This document shows, piece after piece, positions 35,605 to 44,599 of a stretch of DNA of 64,000 nucleotides (positions are counted from its first letter, which is position 1; the number at the start of each line of letters is the position of its first letter). The notes below the pieces were generated by a model that was given only the letters and a program-made list of their open reading frames with translations, searched no databases and was not told where the DNA came from. The position numbers and the translations under genes are program-made. This DNA comes from Bacteroidaceae bacterium (GTDB lineage: Bacteria > Bacteroidota > Bacteroidia > Bacteroidales > Bacteroidaceae): NCBI GenBank assembly GCA_016286165.1, contig JAEESE010000001.1:186001-250000 (forward strand), read 5' to 3'.

Positions 35605-36240
35605 GTGAAGATTTTAGTTGACAAATACGATAAAAAGGCCATTCCCGGCTTGCCCGTCGACCGTTTCGAAGGGCGCATCGTCGTCATTCAGAGCGAAGGA
35701 GAGGCACGAAGGGCCGTGGACTACCTATTGCGTTTTCCTCGTGTAGGCATTGATACTGAAACGCGCCCTAATTTCAAGCCGGGTCCTATGCACCCGGTGG
35801 CGTTGTTGCAGGTGTCTACACCAGACAAATGTTTCCTATTCCGTTTGAACCAAATCGGCCTGCCCGACTGCATAGTCCGACTATTCACTGACGAAGGAAC
35901 TCAGAAGATTGGCCTGTCGCTCCAGGATGATTGGTCTCAGTTGCGTAAGCGTAAAGATTTTCAGCCTGTTAACTATGTTGAGTTGCAGGACTACGTTAAG
36001 CCGATAGGAATTATCGATATGAGCCTTCAGAAGCTTTATGCCAACTTCTTCGGCAAGAAGATTTCCAAGAACCAAAGGCTCTCTAACTGGGAAGCAGACG
36101 TCCTCTCGGAGGCTCAAAAGGTCTATGCTGCCACTGATGCCTGGGCGTGCCTACGCTTGTATGCCGAGATTACCGAATTGCTGTCAACTCGTAATTACGA
36201 ATTAAAACGAACAATAACCGATGCAGACACTGTATCTTAA
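35605..36240 (+). CDS. 3'-5' exonuclease (RNase D/WRN-type)
   Basis: GIDTETRPNF, LQDDWSQLRKR, YAATDAWACLRLY; GTG start. Confidence 0.88.
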   Translation: MKILVDKYDKKAIPGLPVDRFEGRIVVIQSEGEARRAVDYLLRFPRVGIDTETRPNFKPGPMHPVALLQVSTPDKCFLFRLNQIGLPDCIVRLFTDEGTQKIGLSLQDDWSQLRKRKDFQPVNYVELQDYVKPIGIIDMSLQKLYANFFGKKISKNQRLSNWEADVLSEAQKVYAATDAWACLRLYAEITELLSTRNYELKRTITDADTVS

Positions 36241-37402
36241 ACGCGGCAAGGACGAGTCGCTACGACGCTTCCACCCTTGGATTTTCTCGGGAGCCGTGCA
36301 TCATATCGACGGTCAGCCCGCCGAAGGCGACCTCGTGCGTGTGGTAACCGCTGAAGGCGAATTCATAGCTATTGGCCATTGGCAGATAGGTTCCATAGCC
36401 GTGCGAGTGCTTACGTTTGCCGATGAACCTATCGATGCAGGCTTCTGGCTGCGACGTCTGGCCTGTGCACTTGATGTACGTGTGGCAATGGGCATAGCCG
36501 GTCGCGAAGATAATACAACCTTCCGCCTCGTGCATGGCGAGGGTGACAATCTGCCAGGCTTGGTCGTTGACGTTTATGGCCGTACGGCTGTAGTTCAGGC
36601 TCACAGCGTCGGCATGCACGTCTGCCGGCATGAGATAGCAGCAGCCTTGCAGCAATTGGATGGTTTACAGCTTGATAACATCTTTTATAAAAGCGAGACG
36701 ACACTGCCTTTCAAGGCCGACCTCGGTCAGGAGAACGGCTTCCTTGCCGGCGGCGACTTCGATGATGTAGCCATAGAGAACGGCCTCCGTTTCCATATCG
36801 ACTGGCTTCGAGGTCAGAAGACCGGCTTCTTCGTTGACCAACGCGACAACCGCGCTTTGGTCGAGCAGTATGCCCATGGTCGCTCGGTGCTGAATATGTT
36901 CTGCTACACTGGCGGTTTTTCGGTCTATGCCATGCGCGGTGGAGCAGAGAAAGTGCATTCCGTGGACAGTTCTGCCAAGGCCATAGATTTGGTGAACGCC
37001 AACGTAGAACTGAACTTCCCTGGTGACTCGCGCCATGAAGCCTTTGCCGAAGACGCTTTCAAGTTCCTGCAACAGATGGAAGATGATGCCTATGACCTCA
37101 TCATCCTTGACCCGCCAGCTTTTGCAAAGCATAAGGATGCGCTGCGCAATGCCCTCAAAGGCTACACGCGTCTCAATCTTCGTGCCTTTGAGAAGATACG
37201 CCCGGGCGGCATCCTCTTCACCTTTTCGTGCTCGCAGGCTGTGTCGAAGGATCAGTTCCGCACGGCGGTGTTTACAGCCGCTGCGCTGAGTGGTCGCCGC
37301 GTTCGCATACTGCATCAGTTGCACCAACCTGCCGACCATCCCATCAACATCTATCACCCAGAAGGTGAATATCTTAAAGGTTTAGTCCTTTACGTAGAGT
37401 AG
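36221..37402 (+). CDS. Class I SAM-dependent rRNA large-subunit methyltransferase (RlmI-like)
   Basis: N-terminal PUA-like; LNMFCYTGGFSVYAMRGGAEKVHSVDSS; DLIILDPPAFAKHK. Confidence 0.9.
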   Translation: MQTLYLKRGKDESLRRFHPWIFSGAVHHIDGQPAEGDLVRVVTAEGEFIAIGHWQIGSIAVRVLTFADEPIDAGFWLRRLACALDVRVAMGIAGREDNTTFRLVHGEGDNLPGLVVDVYGRTAVVQAHSVGMHVCRHEIAAALQQLDGLQLDNIFYKSETTLPFKADLGQENGFLAGGDFDDVAIENGLRFHIDWLRGQKTGFFVDQRDNRALVEQYAHGRSVLNMFCYTGGFSVYAMRGGAEKVHSVDSSAKAIDLVNANVELNFPGDSRHEAFAEDAFKFLQQMEDDAYDLIILDPPAFAKHKDALRNALKGYTRLNLRAFEKIRPGGILFTFSCSQAVSKDQFRTAVFTAAALSGRRVRILHQLHQPADHPINIYHPEGEYLKGLVLYVE

Positions 37403-37498
37403 AAGGTTGTTTTATCGTTAAAAACTATCAAATATTTATATGTAAACCAGGCCTTAGGTTAAAGTTGTTTAACAAAACTGCGATTTTACTTACATTTA

Positions 37499-37529
37499 TT
37501 TGCATTGTTTTGTAAGATAACTACCTTTG
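37499..37529 (+). promoter_or_regulatory. Promoter of candidate small RNA
   Basis: TTTG (37499-37502)-N19-TACCTTTG (37522-37529). Confidence 0.65.
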
Positions 37530-37535
37530 CAACGT

Positions 37536-37600
37536 GTTTTTCATGGTATTAGATTTAAGGTTAATGGAAGGAGGGTTGTCGTGAGACAACCCCCTTTTTT
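37536..37600 (+). ncRNA. Candidate ~65-nt small RNA ending in a terminator
   Basis: Predicted TSS about 7 nt after the -7 box; terminator GGGTTGTC-gtga-GACAACCC-CCTTTTTT at 37573-37600. Confidence 0.6.
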
Positions 37601-37637
37601 GTTTGATACCTAAGACTTTCTGAGCAGACTACTATGT

Positions 37638-37809
37638 CTAACAGAACAGATTAGAATGTCTAACAGAACAGACTGCTATGTCTGATAAGACAGACTAATA
37701 ATACTAACGAAACATACTATCAAGGCTAACTAATCTGATTACTAATACTAACGAAACATACAACTTATGCTAACTAAACATAAAACTAATACTAACTAAA
37801 CAGAATACA
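37638..37809. repeat. Eight-unit degenerate array with exact 22-bp period
   Basis: CTAAC/CTGAT anchors at 37638, 37660, 37682, 37704, 37726, 37748, 37770 and 37792. Confidence 0.9.
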
Positions 37810-39207
37810 ATGAATACTATCAAGAAAGAAAGCTACCTGCGGCGCCGAGCTAAGCTTAGGGCTGATATGGGCAGCGGCCTGCTTCTTTTCCTCGGGAACT
37901 CGGAGGTTGGCATGAACTATGCAGATAATACATATCGTTTTCGTCAGGACTCTTCGTTCCTCTATTTCTTCGGGCTCGACGATGCTGGCCTGGCAGCTGT
38001 CATAGATATCGATGAAGACCGCGAGATCGTGTTCGGCAACGAGCTGACAATCGACGATATCGTTTGGACCGGCACTATGCCCACGCTGCACGAGCGGGCT
38101 GTATCTTATGGTATCACGGACACGAGGTCGATGAGCGAACTGAAGGGATACCTCGACAATGCCCGCCGCAAGGGACAGCCTATTCATTTCCTGCCTCCGT
38201 ATCGTGGTGACCATCAGATATGGTTGTGGGAACTGTTAGGTCTGAACCCCAAGGAGCAGGCAGTACAGGTCTCAACCCGTCTGGTGAAGGCTATCGTCAG
38301 TCAGCGTATCTACAAGGACGAGGAGGAAATAGCCATCATAGAGGAGAGTGTGGACATCAGCACCCGCATGCACCTGGCAGCTTATCGTAAAGTGCGCCCC
38401 GGCGTTCACGAAGCAGAGGTGGCTGCTGCTGTGGAAGAAGTGGCTTGCCGGGGAGGCAACACTCTGGCTTTCCCCACTATAGCCACGGTACAAGGTCAGG
38501 TGTTGCACAACCATGGCTTCATCCATGAGCTGCGCGAGGGCGACATCTTCCTGCTTGATGCAGGCGCTGAAACGCGCATGCACTATGCCGGCGACCTCTC
38601 GTCGTCAATGCCTGTTGGAAGGCGTTTCACCGAACGTCAGGAGACAATCTACACGATTCATCTCGAGAGTTTCCGTGCTGCAGTAGAGACATTGCGGCCT
38701 GGCGTCCCGTTCCGCGATGCTCATCTGGCAGCAGCCACTAAGATTTGCGAGGGAATGAAGGCGCTCGGACTGATGCAGGGCGACCCAGTAGAGGCCGCTC
38801 ACATCGGCGCCTACGCCCTGTTCTTCCCTTGCGGATTAGGTCATATGATGGGCCTTGATGTACACAACATGGAAAATCTCGGCGAGGAATACGTAGGCTA
38901 TGAGGACGGACAAGTGAAGTCCAAGCAGTTTGGTTTCAAGTCGTTGCGTTTGGCCCGACCGCTTGAACCAGGCTTCGTGTTCACCGTAGAGCCCGGCATT
39001 TACTTCATTCCCGAACTCATCGACAAGTGGGAAGCCGAGCATCAGTTTACCGATTTCATTCGTTACGACCGCCTCGGACCTTGGCGCGATTTCACCGGTC
39101 TGCGCAACGAACTCGACTATGTCATCACAGCCGATGGTGTGCGACAGCTCGGCACCATACCCAAGCCGATGACTCTTGAAGAGGTTTATGCTGCCAAGGA
39201 AGGGTAG
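37810..39207 (+). CDS. Aminopeptidase P family (Xaa-Pro aminopeptidase)
   Basis: M24 metal site: LLDAGAETRMHYAGDLSSSMPVG; CGLGHMMGLDVHNME; FTVEPGIYFIP. Confidence 0.92.
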   Translation: MNTIKKESYLRRRAKLRADMGSGLLLFLGNSEVGMNYADNTYRFRQDSSFLYFFGLDDAGLAAVIDIDEDREIVFGNELTIDDIVWTGTMPTLHERAVSYGITDTRSMSELKGYLDNARRKGQPIHFLPPYRGDHQIWLWELLGLNPKEQAVQVSTRLVKAIVSQRIYKDEEEIAIIEESVDISTRMHLAAYRKVRPGVHEAEVAAAVEEVACRGGNTLAFPTIATVQGQVLHNHGFIHELREGDIFLLDAGAETRMHYAGDLSSSMPVGRRFTERQETIYTIHLESFRAAVETLRPGVPFRDAHLAAATKICEGMKALGLMQGDPVEAAHIGAYALFFPCGLGHMMGLDVHNMENLGEEYVGYEDGQVKSKQFGFKSLRLARPLEPGFVFTVEPGIYFIPELIDKWEAEHQFTDFIRYDRLGPWRDFTGLRNELDYVITADGVRQLGTIPKPMTLEEVYAAKEG

Positions 39208-39284
39208 TGCCAGCGCATAGTTTTACCTGCAGAACTATCAGGCCTTAATACGCTCTGTTGAAAGGCTGATAAGCACATTAAATA

Positions 39285-39322
39285 AATAAAGGGTTGTGCC
39301 AATTGTGGTACAACCCTTTATT
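39285..39322. terminator. Bidirectional terminator between convergent genes
   Basis: AATAAAGGGTTGTgCCA-ATTG-TGGtACAACCCTTTATT. Confidence 0.85.
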
Positions 39323-39341
39323 CTTTGGAAATCAGCGGATA

Positions 39342-39890
39342 TTATCCGAAGTAGCGCTTGAAGAGGCCTTCGAAGCCCTTGCCGTGGCGAGCTTCGTCCT
39401 TTGCCATCTCATGCACGGTGTCGTGGATAGCGTCAAGGTCGAGAGCCTTAGCCTTCTTGGCAATCTCCATCTTACCTGCGCAGGCACCAGCTTCGGCTTC
39501 CATGCGCTTCTTGAGGTTTGTCTTGGTGTCCCAAACACATTCGCCAATCAGCTCGGCGAAACGGCTGGCGTGGTCAGCCTCTTCGAAAGCATAACGCTTG
39601 AAAGCTTCAGCGATTTCGGGATAGCCCTCGCGGTCGGCCTGGCGGCTCATGGCCAAATACATACCTACCTCGGTGCATTCGCCTTCGAAGTTGGACTTCA
39701 GGCCTTCCCATATTTCGGGATCACAACCCTTGGCAACGCCGATCTCATGTTCGGTTACGAACTGCAGATCACCGTCCTCTTTCAACTCTTTGAACTTGCT
39801 TCCAGGAACTTTGCACTGCGGGCAGCGTTCAGGGGGTTCGGGACCTTCGTAGATGTATCCGCAAACTGTGCATACAAATTTCTTTGTCAT
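39342..39890 (-). CDS. Reverse rubrerythrin (N-terminal rubredoxin domain)
   Basis: [25 protein letters not shown]-terminally, then diiron ExxH motifs. Confidence 0.9.
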   Translation of the reverse strand: MTKKFVCTVCGYIYEGPEPPERCPQCKVPGSKFKELKEDGDLQFVTEHEIGVAKGCDPEIWEGLKSNFEGECTEVGMYLAMSRQADREGYPEIAEAFKRYAFEEADHASRFAELIGECVWDTKTNLKKRMEAEAGACAGKMEIAKKAKALDLDAIHDTVHEMAKDEARHGKGFEGLFKRYFG

Positions 39891-40058
39891 AGTAGTAATT
39901 AGTTATGGGTTAAAGATGTTTATTCATTTGCCTTTAGGCAGGGCAAAGGTATGATAAAAAGAAGTCAAAGCAAAACTTTTTATGTTTTTTTTAAGAAAAA
40001 TGTGCTGATATCAACGATTATCACTATCTTTGTCGGCGAAACACTAAGCCAAAAGGAA

Positions 40059-41993
40059 ATGAACTACGGATTTGTAAAGATGGCCGCTGCCGTACCGGAG
40101 GTGCGCGTGGCCGACCCAAAGTTTAACGTTCAAGCTATAGAAAACCTTGTCCTGCAGGCCGAAGGCCGCGGCGTGGAAGTGATCTGTTTCCCAGAGTTGT
40201 CGCTCACTGGTTACAGTTGTGGCGACCTGTTTTGCCAGCAGTTGTTGTTGGACGAGGCGGAGATGTCGCTGATTCACCTTATGAATATCTCGCGTTCGCT
40301 GGACATCATCTCAATAGTAGGTCTGCCCGTACCGTACAAAGGCGCTATATACAACTGTGCCGCCGTGCTGCAGAAAGGCAAGATCCTGGGCCTTGTGCCT
40401 AAGACGTACTTGCCCAATTACCGCGAGTTCTACGAGGGACGATGGTTTGCAAGCGCAACGCAGTTGAGCAGCGAGGCAGAGGTGTGGATGTGCGGCCAAT
40501 TGGTGAAGCTCTCTTCACGTCTGCTTTTCCGCACACCGACGTGCACATTCGGCGTTGAGCTCTGCGAGGATCTCTGGGCCCCATTACCGCCTTCAACCAA
40601 TATGGCTCTGGGCGGAGCAGAGATTATCTTCAACCTCAGTGCCGACAATGATGCGGTGGGCAAGCGTGCTTACCTCACACAAATGCTGAAACAGCAGAGC
40701 TCACGCACTAAATGCGGATATGTCTATAGCGCTGCGGGCTTCGGTGAGAGCACTCAGGACACCGTGTACAGTGGCAAGGCGTTCATCCTCGAGAGCGGCA
40801 AGATCCTTGCCCAGGCGCGTCCGCACTCCCTGAAACCGCAGATTATTGAAAGCGAGATAGATGTAGAGCGAATCAGGACAGACAGGCGTATCAATACAAC
40901 CTTCACCTCGAATGCCGCCTATGCCGCACGCTATGGCATGCAACGATACAATGTCATTGACACGGCTCTAATCGGTCAGCATCCCTTCGAAATCACACGA
41001 ACATTTGATGCCTCGCCTTTCGTTCCCACCGGCACCGACCTTGATGAACGTTGTCAGGAAATCTTCGCTATACAGGCCGAAGGACTTGCCAAACGCCTGA
41101 CGCACACATGTACATCAACTGTCGTTCTGGGCATCTCGGGCGGTCTGGATTCTACGTTGGCCCTGTTGGTTGCCGTCAAAGCCTTCGATATTTTGAAGCT
41201 GGACCGCCGTGGTATAGTAGGTGTTACTATGCCCGGTTTCGGCACTACCGACCGCACTTACAATAATGCCGTTGACTTGATGCACGCTTTGGGCATCACC
41301 ATGCAGGAGATAAATATCAGCAAGGCTGTGATGCAGCATTTTGACGACATCGACCATGACCCGCGTGTGCAGGACGTTACCTATGAGAATGCTCAGGCGC
41401 GCGAGCGTACTCAGATCTTGATGGATTTGGCCAATCAGCTCGAAGGTATGGTCATCGGTACCGGCGACCTTTCGGAACTGGCTCTTGGATGGTGCACTTA
41501 CAACGGCGACCATATGGCCATGTACGGCGTGAATGCAGGCGTGCCCAAGACTCTTGTGCGTCATCTCGTGAGATGGGTGGCCGAGCAGGAGGAAGATGCA
41601 GCGTCGAAGATACTGTTGGATATCGTTGACACACCAATCAGTCCCGAGCTCATCCCTGCCGACGAGAATGGGGAGATCCGTCAGAAGACCGAGGATCTTG
41701 TTGGGCCATACGAGCTCCACGACTTCTTCCTCTATTACGTTATGCGCTGGGGCTTCCGTCCTACAAAGATTTATTTCCTTGCCACGAAAGCTTTCGAAGG
41801 CCGTTACAATGGCGACACGATAAAGAAATGGCTCACAACCTTCTATCGCCGTTTCTTCTCGCAGCAGTTCAAACGGTCATGCATGCCCGACGGTCCCAAG
41901 GTCGGTTCCGTAAGCCTCTCGCCACGTGGCGATTGGCGCATGCCAAGCGATGCCAGCCGCGAAGCTTGGCTGGCAGAGTGTGAAGCGCTGTAG
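40059..41993 (+). CDS. nadE: Glutamine-dependent NAD(+) synthetase
   Basis: Nitrilase domain (FPELSLTGYSCGDLF, GVELCEDLW) and synthetase SGGLDSTLALL. Start set at MNYGFVKM because promoter-like TATCTTTG at 40025-40032 precedes it; ORF-track start is 39951. Confidence 0.93.
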   Translation: MNYGFVKMAAAVPEVRVADPKFNVQAIENLVLQAEGRGVEVICFPELSLTGYSCGDLFCQQLLLDEAEMSLIHLMNISRSLDIISIVGLPVPYKGAIYNCAAVLQKGKILGLVPKTYLPNYREFYEGRWFASATQLSSEAEVWMCGQLVKLSSRLLFRTPTCTFGVELCEDLWAPLPPSTNMALGGAEIIFNLSADNDAVGKRAYLTQMLKQQSSRTKCGYVYSAAGFGESTQDTVYSGKAFILESGKILAQARPHSLKPQIIESEIDVERIRTDRRINTTFTSNAAYAARYGMQRYNVIDTALIGQHPFEITRTFDASPFVPTGTDLDERCQEIFAIQAEGLAKRLTHTCTSTVVLGISGGLDSTLALLVAVKAFDILKLDRRGIVGVTMPGFGTTDRTYNNAVDLMHALGITMQEINISKAVMQHFDDIDHDPRVQDVTYENAQARERTQILMDLANQLEGMVIGTGDLSELALGWCTYNGDHMAMYGVNAGVPKTLVRHLVRWVAEQEEDAASKILLDIVDTPISPELIPADENGEIRQKTEDLVGPYELHDFFLYYVMRWGFRPTKIYFLATKAFEGRYNGDTIKKWLTTFYRRFFSQQFKRSCMPDGPKVGSVSLSPRGDWRMPSDASREAWLAECEAL

Positions 41994-42032
41994 CGTTTAG
42001 AGTTTTAATTGTTTGATACTGATAAAACAAAA

Positions 42033-42072
42033 AACACGTCCGGACGTACAAGTTATTACGTCCGGACGTGTT
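42033..42072. terminator. 15-bp inverted repeat, probable terminator for the minus-strand GAF gene
   Basis: AACACGTCCGGACGT-acaagttatt-ACGTCCGGACGTGTT with adjacent A-tract (T-tract on minus strand). Confidence 0.65.
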
Positions 42073-42168
42073 GCTTTGTATGACCGTACGTGATGCTTTG
42101 TATGACCGTACGTGATGCTTTGTATGACCGTACGTGATGCTTTGTATGACCGTACGTGTTGAAGCTAT
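42037..42168. repeat. Six-unit tandem array, 22-bp period
   Basis: TGACCGTACGTGATGCTTTGTA at 42081, 42103, 42125 and 42147 (partial); related units at 42037 and 42059. Confidence 0.95.
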
Positions 42169-42193
42169 AGTCTCGTCAACAAAAACGTTTGCT

Positions 42194-42685
42194 TTAGTCA
42201 ATAACCGTTTCCATCGCGGCAACGATGGCTTGGAGGCCTTGGCTGTCCTCCTCGTCGAAGGCACCAAGGCTGTCGCTGTCTATGTCCAGAACGGCAATCA
42301 CGGCGCCAGACTTGTCGTGAACGGGAAGGACTATCTCCGAGCGTGACGCAGAGCTGCAGGCTATGTGACCTGGGAACGCGTCCACGTCGGGAACTACTAT
42401 TGTCTCACCTTTTGCCCAACAGGTGCCGCAAACGCCACGGCCAAGACGGATACGAGTGCAGGCTGCAGAGCCTTGGAAAGGGCCCAAATGCAACCACTCC
42501 TTGTCATGGACGAGGTAGAATCCTACCCAGAAGAAGCCGAAAGCCTCGCGCAGCACGGCTGATGTATTGGCCATAGTGCTGATGAGGTCAGTTTCACCTT
42601 CTATGTAATATTTGTAATCATCGAGCAGGGCTGCATAACGCTCGCTCTTGCTCAGCTTTCCCGGATAAACAAATGTTGGCTCCAT
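42194..42685 (-). CDS. GAF-domain protein (free Met-R-sulfoxide reductase type)
   Basis: FWVGFYLVHDKEWLHLGPFQGSAACTRIRLGRGVCGTCWAKGETIVVPDVDAFPGHIACSSASRSEIVLPV. Confidence 0.9.
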   Translation of the reverse strand: MEPTFVYPGKLSKSERYAALLDDYKYYIEGETDLISTMANTSAVLREAFGFFWVGFYLVHDKEWLHLGPFQGSAACTRIRLGRGVCGTCWAKGETIVVPDVDAFPGHIACSSASRSEIVLPVHDKSGAVIAVLDIDSDSLGAFDEEDSQGLQAIVAAMETVID

Positions 42686-42716
42686 TTATTTAGTTGACAA
42701 GTTGAATGTTTAACGT

Positions 42717-42916
42717 TGACCGTTCGTGTTGCTTTGTTTGACCGCACGTGTTGCACTATATGACCGTACTTGTAGGGTGGATCACCAAAGGTGGGACACC
42801 TCATAAGCCCGTACTTGTGAATTACTAAGTAGGCCTAAAGCGGCTATAAAGTAGGGATAAAGCGGTTATAAAGTAGGGATAAAGCGGCTATTAAGTAGGG
42901 ATAAAGCGGCTACTTA
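42717..42916. repeat. 22-bp-period array upstream of GAF gene (two unit families)
   Basis: TGACCGTTCGTGTTGCTTTGTT (42717), TGACCGCACGTGTTGCACTATA (42739), TGACCGTACTTG (42761); then GTAGG... anchors at 42829, 42851, 42873 and 42895. Confidence 0.88.
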
Positions 42917-42933
42917 TCGGGACTGAATAGCCA

Positions 42934-44580
42934 TTACTTCGTGGGTGCTAAATAGCGGTCGCCTGTTGCATCAACGATAGCCTTACGGTAGCGCTCGGGA
43001 TAGCCTGTGCGAATGAGGGGCACGTGGTCGCCACCGGCAGTCTTCTTGAACTTGCCGTCGGCTTCGGGCTTGATGGCCATATCGTTGTACTTGACAATGA
43101 CGCGCTCGAAGAGCTGACGCCAGCGGTCCATCATAAGGCCGGCGGCACGGCAGCCGTAGTCGGTAAGATGGCGCTTGGCTTCGGCTTCATCCATGGCAAG
43201 AGCTTCGGCCTCAATCTTAGTCTGGACCGACTCGAATTCGGCATCGAGCTGGTCGCGCACGGTCTGAAGTTCGGGGAAGAGCTGGCTGTAGCGCGGATAG
43301 ATGAAATTTGAGAGTGCGTTGGCGAGCCAGTAAGCACTCTTGGTAGTGAAGGTAAACGGGTCTGCGGTCTTCTCGGCGAAAGGCTCGGGACAAACGGTAG
43401 TGCAGCAGTAGACGGGTGCGTAGGCCACCATGTTTGCATCGTCGAAGCCGGCCCATTGCACGCCGCCTATATGATTAGGCAGCCATGAGCGGAGTTGTGC
43501 CAGATAAGTGACGGCTGTCTGCTGAGTGGAGATAGGGCGCTCGTTGTAGTAGCGCTTGCCGTCGACCTCAAAGTAAAGAGGAGTAGGGCGGTAGGGCGCT
43601 TCCCATGGGCCCATGCCAATATCGGATGTCATGTCCAGAGGAGTGCCTTCGAAATGGTCGCGCATGGCTTGCTTGAGCTGGTTCAGCGTCACAGGCTGGT
43701 CGGGACGAATGCACCAAGGCAGTTCCTCGGTTCCCTCTTCGATGCCTTGGATATAAGGAATATATTTCTCCATGCCTTTGGCGCAGCGGTTGAAGAAACT
43801 CCAGACGCGGGCATCGCAGATGCGGCGGGCTCCGAAGTCATTGGGGGCGTAGGCGTCGCGGAACGAGAAGTCCTGGTCTTTGCCCGTGAAATACCCTTTC
43901 TCGCGGGCAAAGGAGATGACGTCCTTGGAGTAGAGGCAGTTCTTCTTGTCCTTGAGCGGGAAGGTGGTGATGCGCGATTGGTTGGCGTGGCCTGTGATGC
44001 AATCGTCGGGCAGACGACGGGCCACCCATACGGCACCCTTTCGCCCTGGGCCTTTGCCTATCATCTCGAGAACCCATACCTCGTTGGGGTCGGCAATGGT
44101 AATGCTTTCGCCTTCGGAACGGTAGCCATAGGTGTCAACGAGCTTTGTCCAAACGTCAATGGCCTCGCGGGCAGTCTTGGCACGTTGTAAGGTGACATAC
44201 ATAAGCGAACCGTAGTCGAGCAAGCCTGTTGTGTCAGTGAGTTCCTCGCGGCCGCCGAAGGTAGTCTCCATGATTGAGAGCTGGTGCTCGTTGAGCTGAC
44301 CTATAACATTATATGTGTATTCCACTTCAGGAATCTCGCCGAGGTAGTTGTTCGTCTCGTAGTCGTAAAGAGCTCTCATCTCGCCCTTGGCATGATGTCC
44401 GGCGGGATAGAAGTGGAGATAGCCGTATGAGCCGTAGTCGTCGGCGGAATAAGTTATCATTACCGAGCCGTCGGCCGAGGCGTTCTTGCCTACGATGAGA
44501 TTTGTGCAAGCAGTGGCTTTCGTCGCTGTTAAGGCGAAGAACGCTAAGCACAAGGCGAAAGTTGAAATGAGCTGTTTCAT
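42934..44580 (-). CDS. C69 family dipeptidase, secreted; start at MKQLISTFALCLAFF
   Basis: Signal peptide then CTNLIVGKNASADGSVMITYSADDYG. The longer ORF-track N-terminus overlaps the helicase gene out of frame. Confidence 0.9.
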   Translation of the reverse strand: MKQLISTFALCLAFFALTATKATACTNLIVGKNASADGSVMITYSADDYGSYGYLHFYPAGHHAKGEMRALYDYETNNYLGEIPEVEYTYNVIGQLNEHQLSIMETTFGGREELTDTTGLLDYGSLMYVTLQRAKTAREAIDVWTKLVDTYGYRSEGESITIADPNEVWVLEMIGKGPGRKGAVWVARRLPDDCITGHANQSRITTFPLKDKKNCLYSKDVISFAREKGYFTGKDQDFSFRDAYAPNDFGARRICDARVWSFFNRCAKGMEKYIPYIQGIEEGTEELPWCIRPDQPVTLNQLKQAMRDHFEGTPLDMTSDIGMGPWEAPYRPTPLYFEVDGKRYYNERPISTQQTAVTYLAQLRSWLPNHIGGVQWAGFDDANMVAYAPVYCCTTVCPEPFAEKTADPFTFTTKSAYWLANALSNFIYPRYSQLFPELQTVRDQLDAEFESVQTKIEAEALAMDEAEAKRHLTDYGCRAAGLMMDRWRQLFERVIVKYNDMAIKPEADGKFKKTAGGDHVPLIRTGYPERYRKAIVDATGDRYLAPTK

Positions 44581-44599
44581 TGTCGTAGTATGGTTTTGT

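Noticed and set aside
37638-37809. Possible CRISPR array
   Set aside because: Units are contiguous with no unique spacers; the same applies to 42037-42168 and 42717-42916.
39951-40058. N-terminal extension of NAD synthetase ORF
   Set aside because: Contains a TATCTTTG promoter element and no nitrilase-domain similarity; start placed at 40059.
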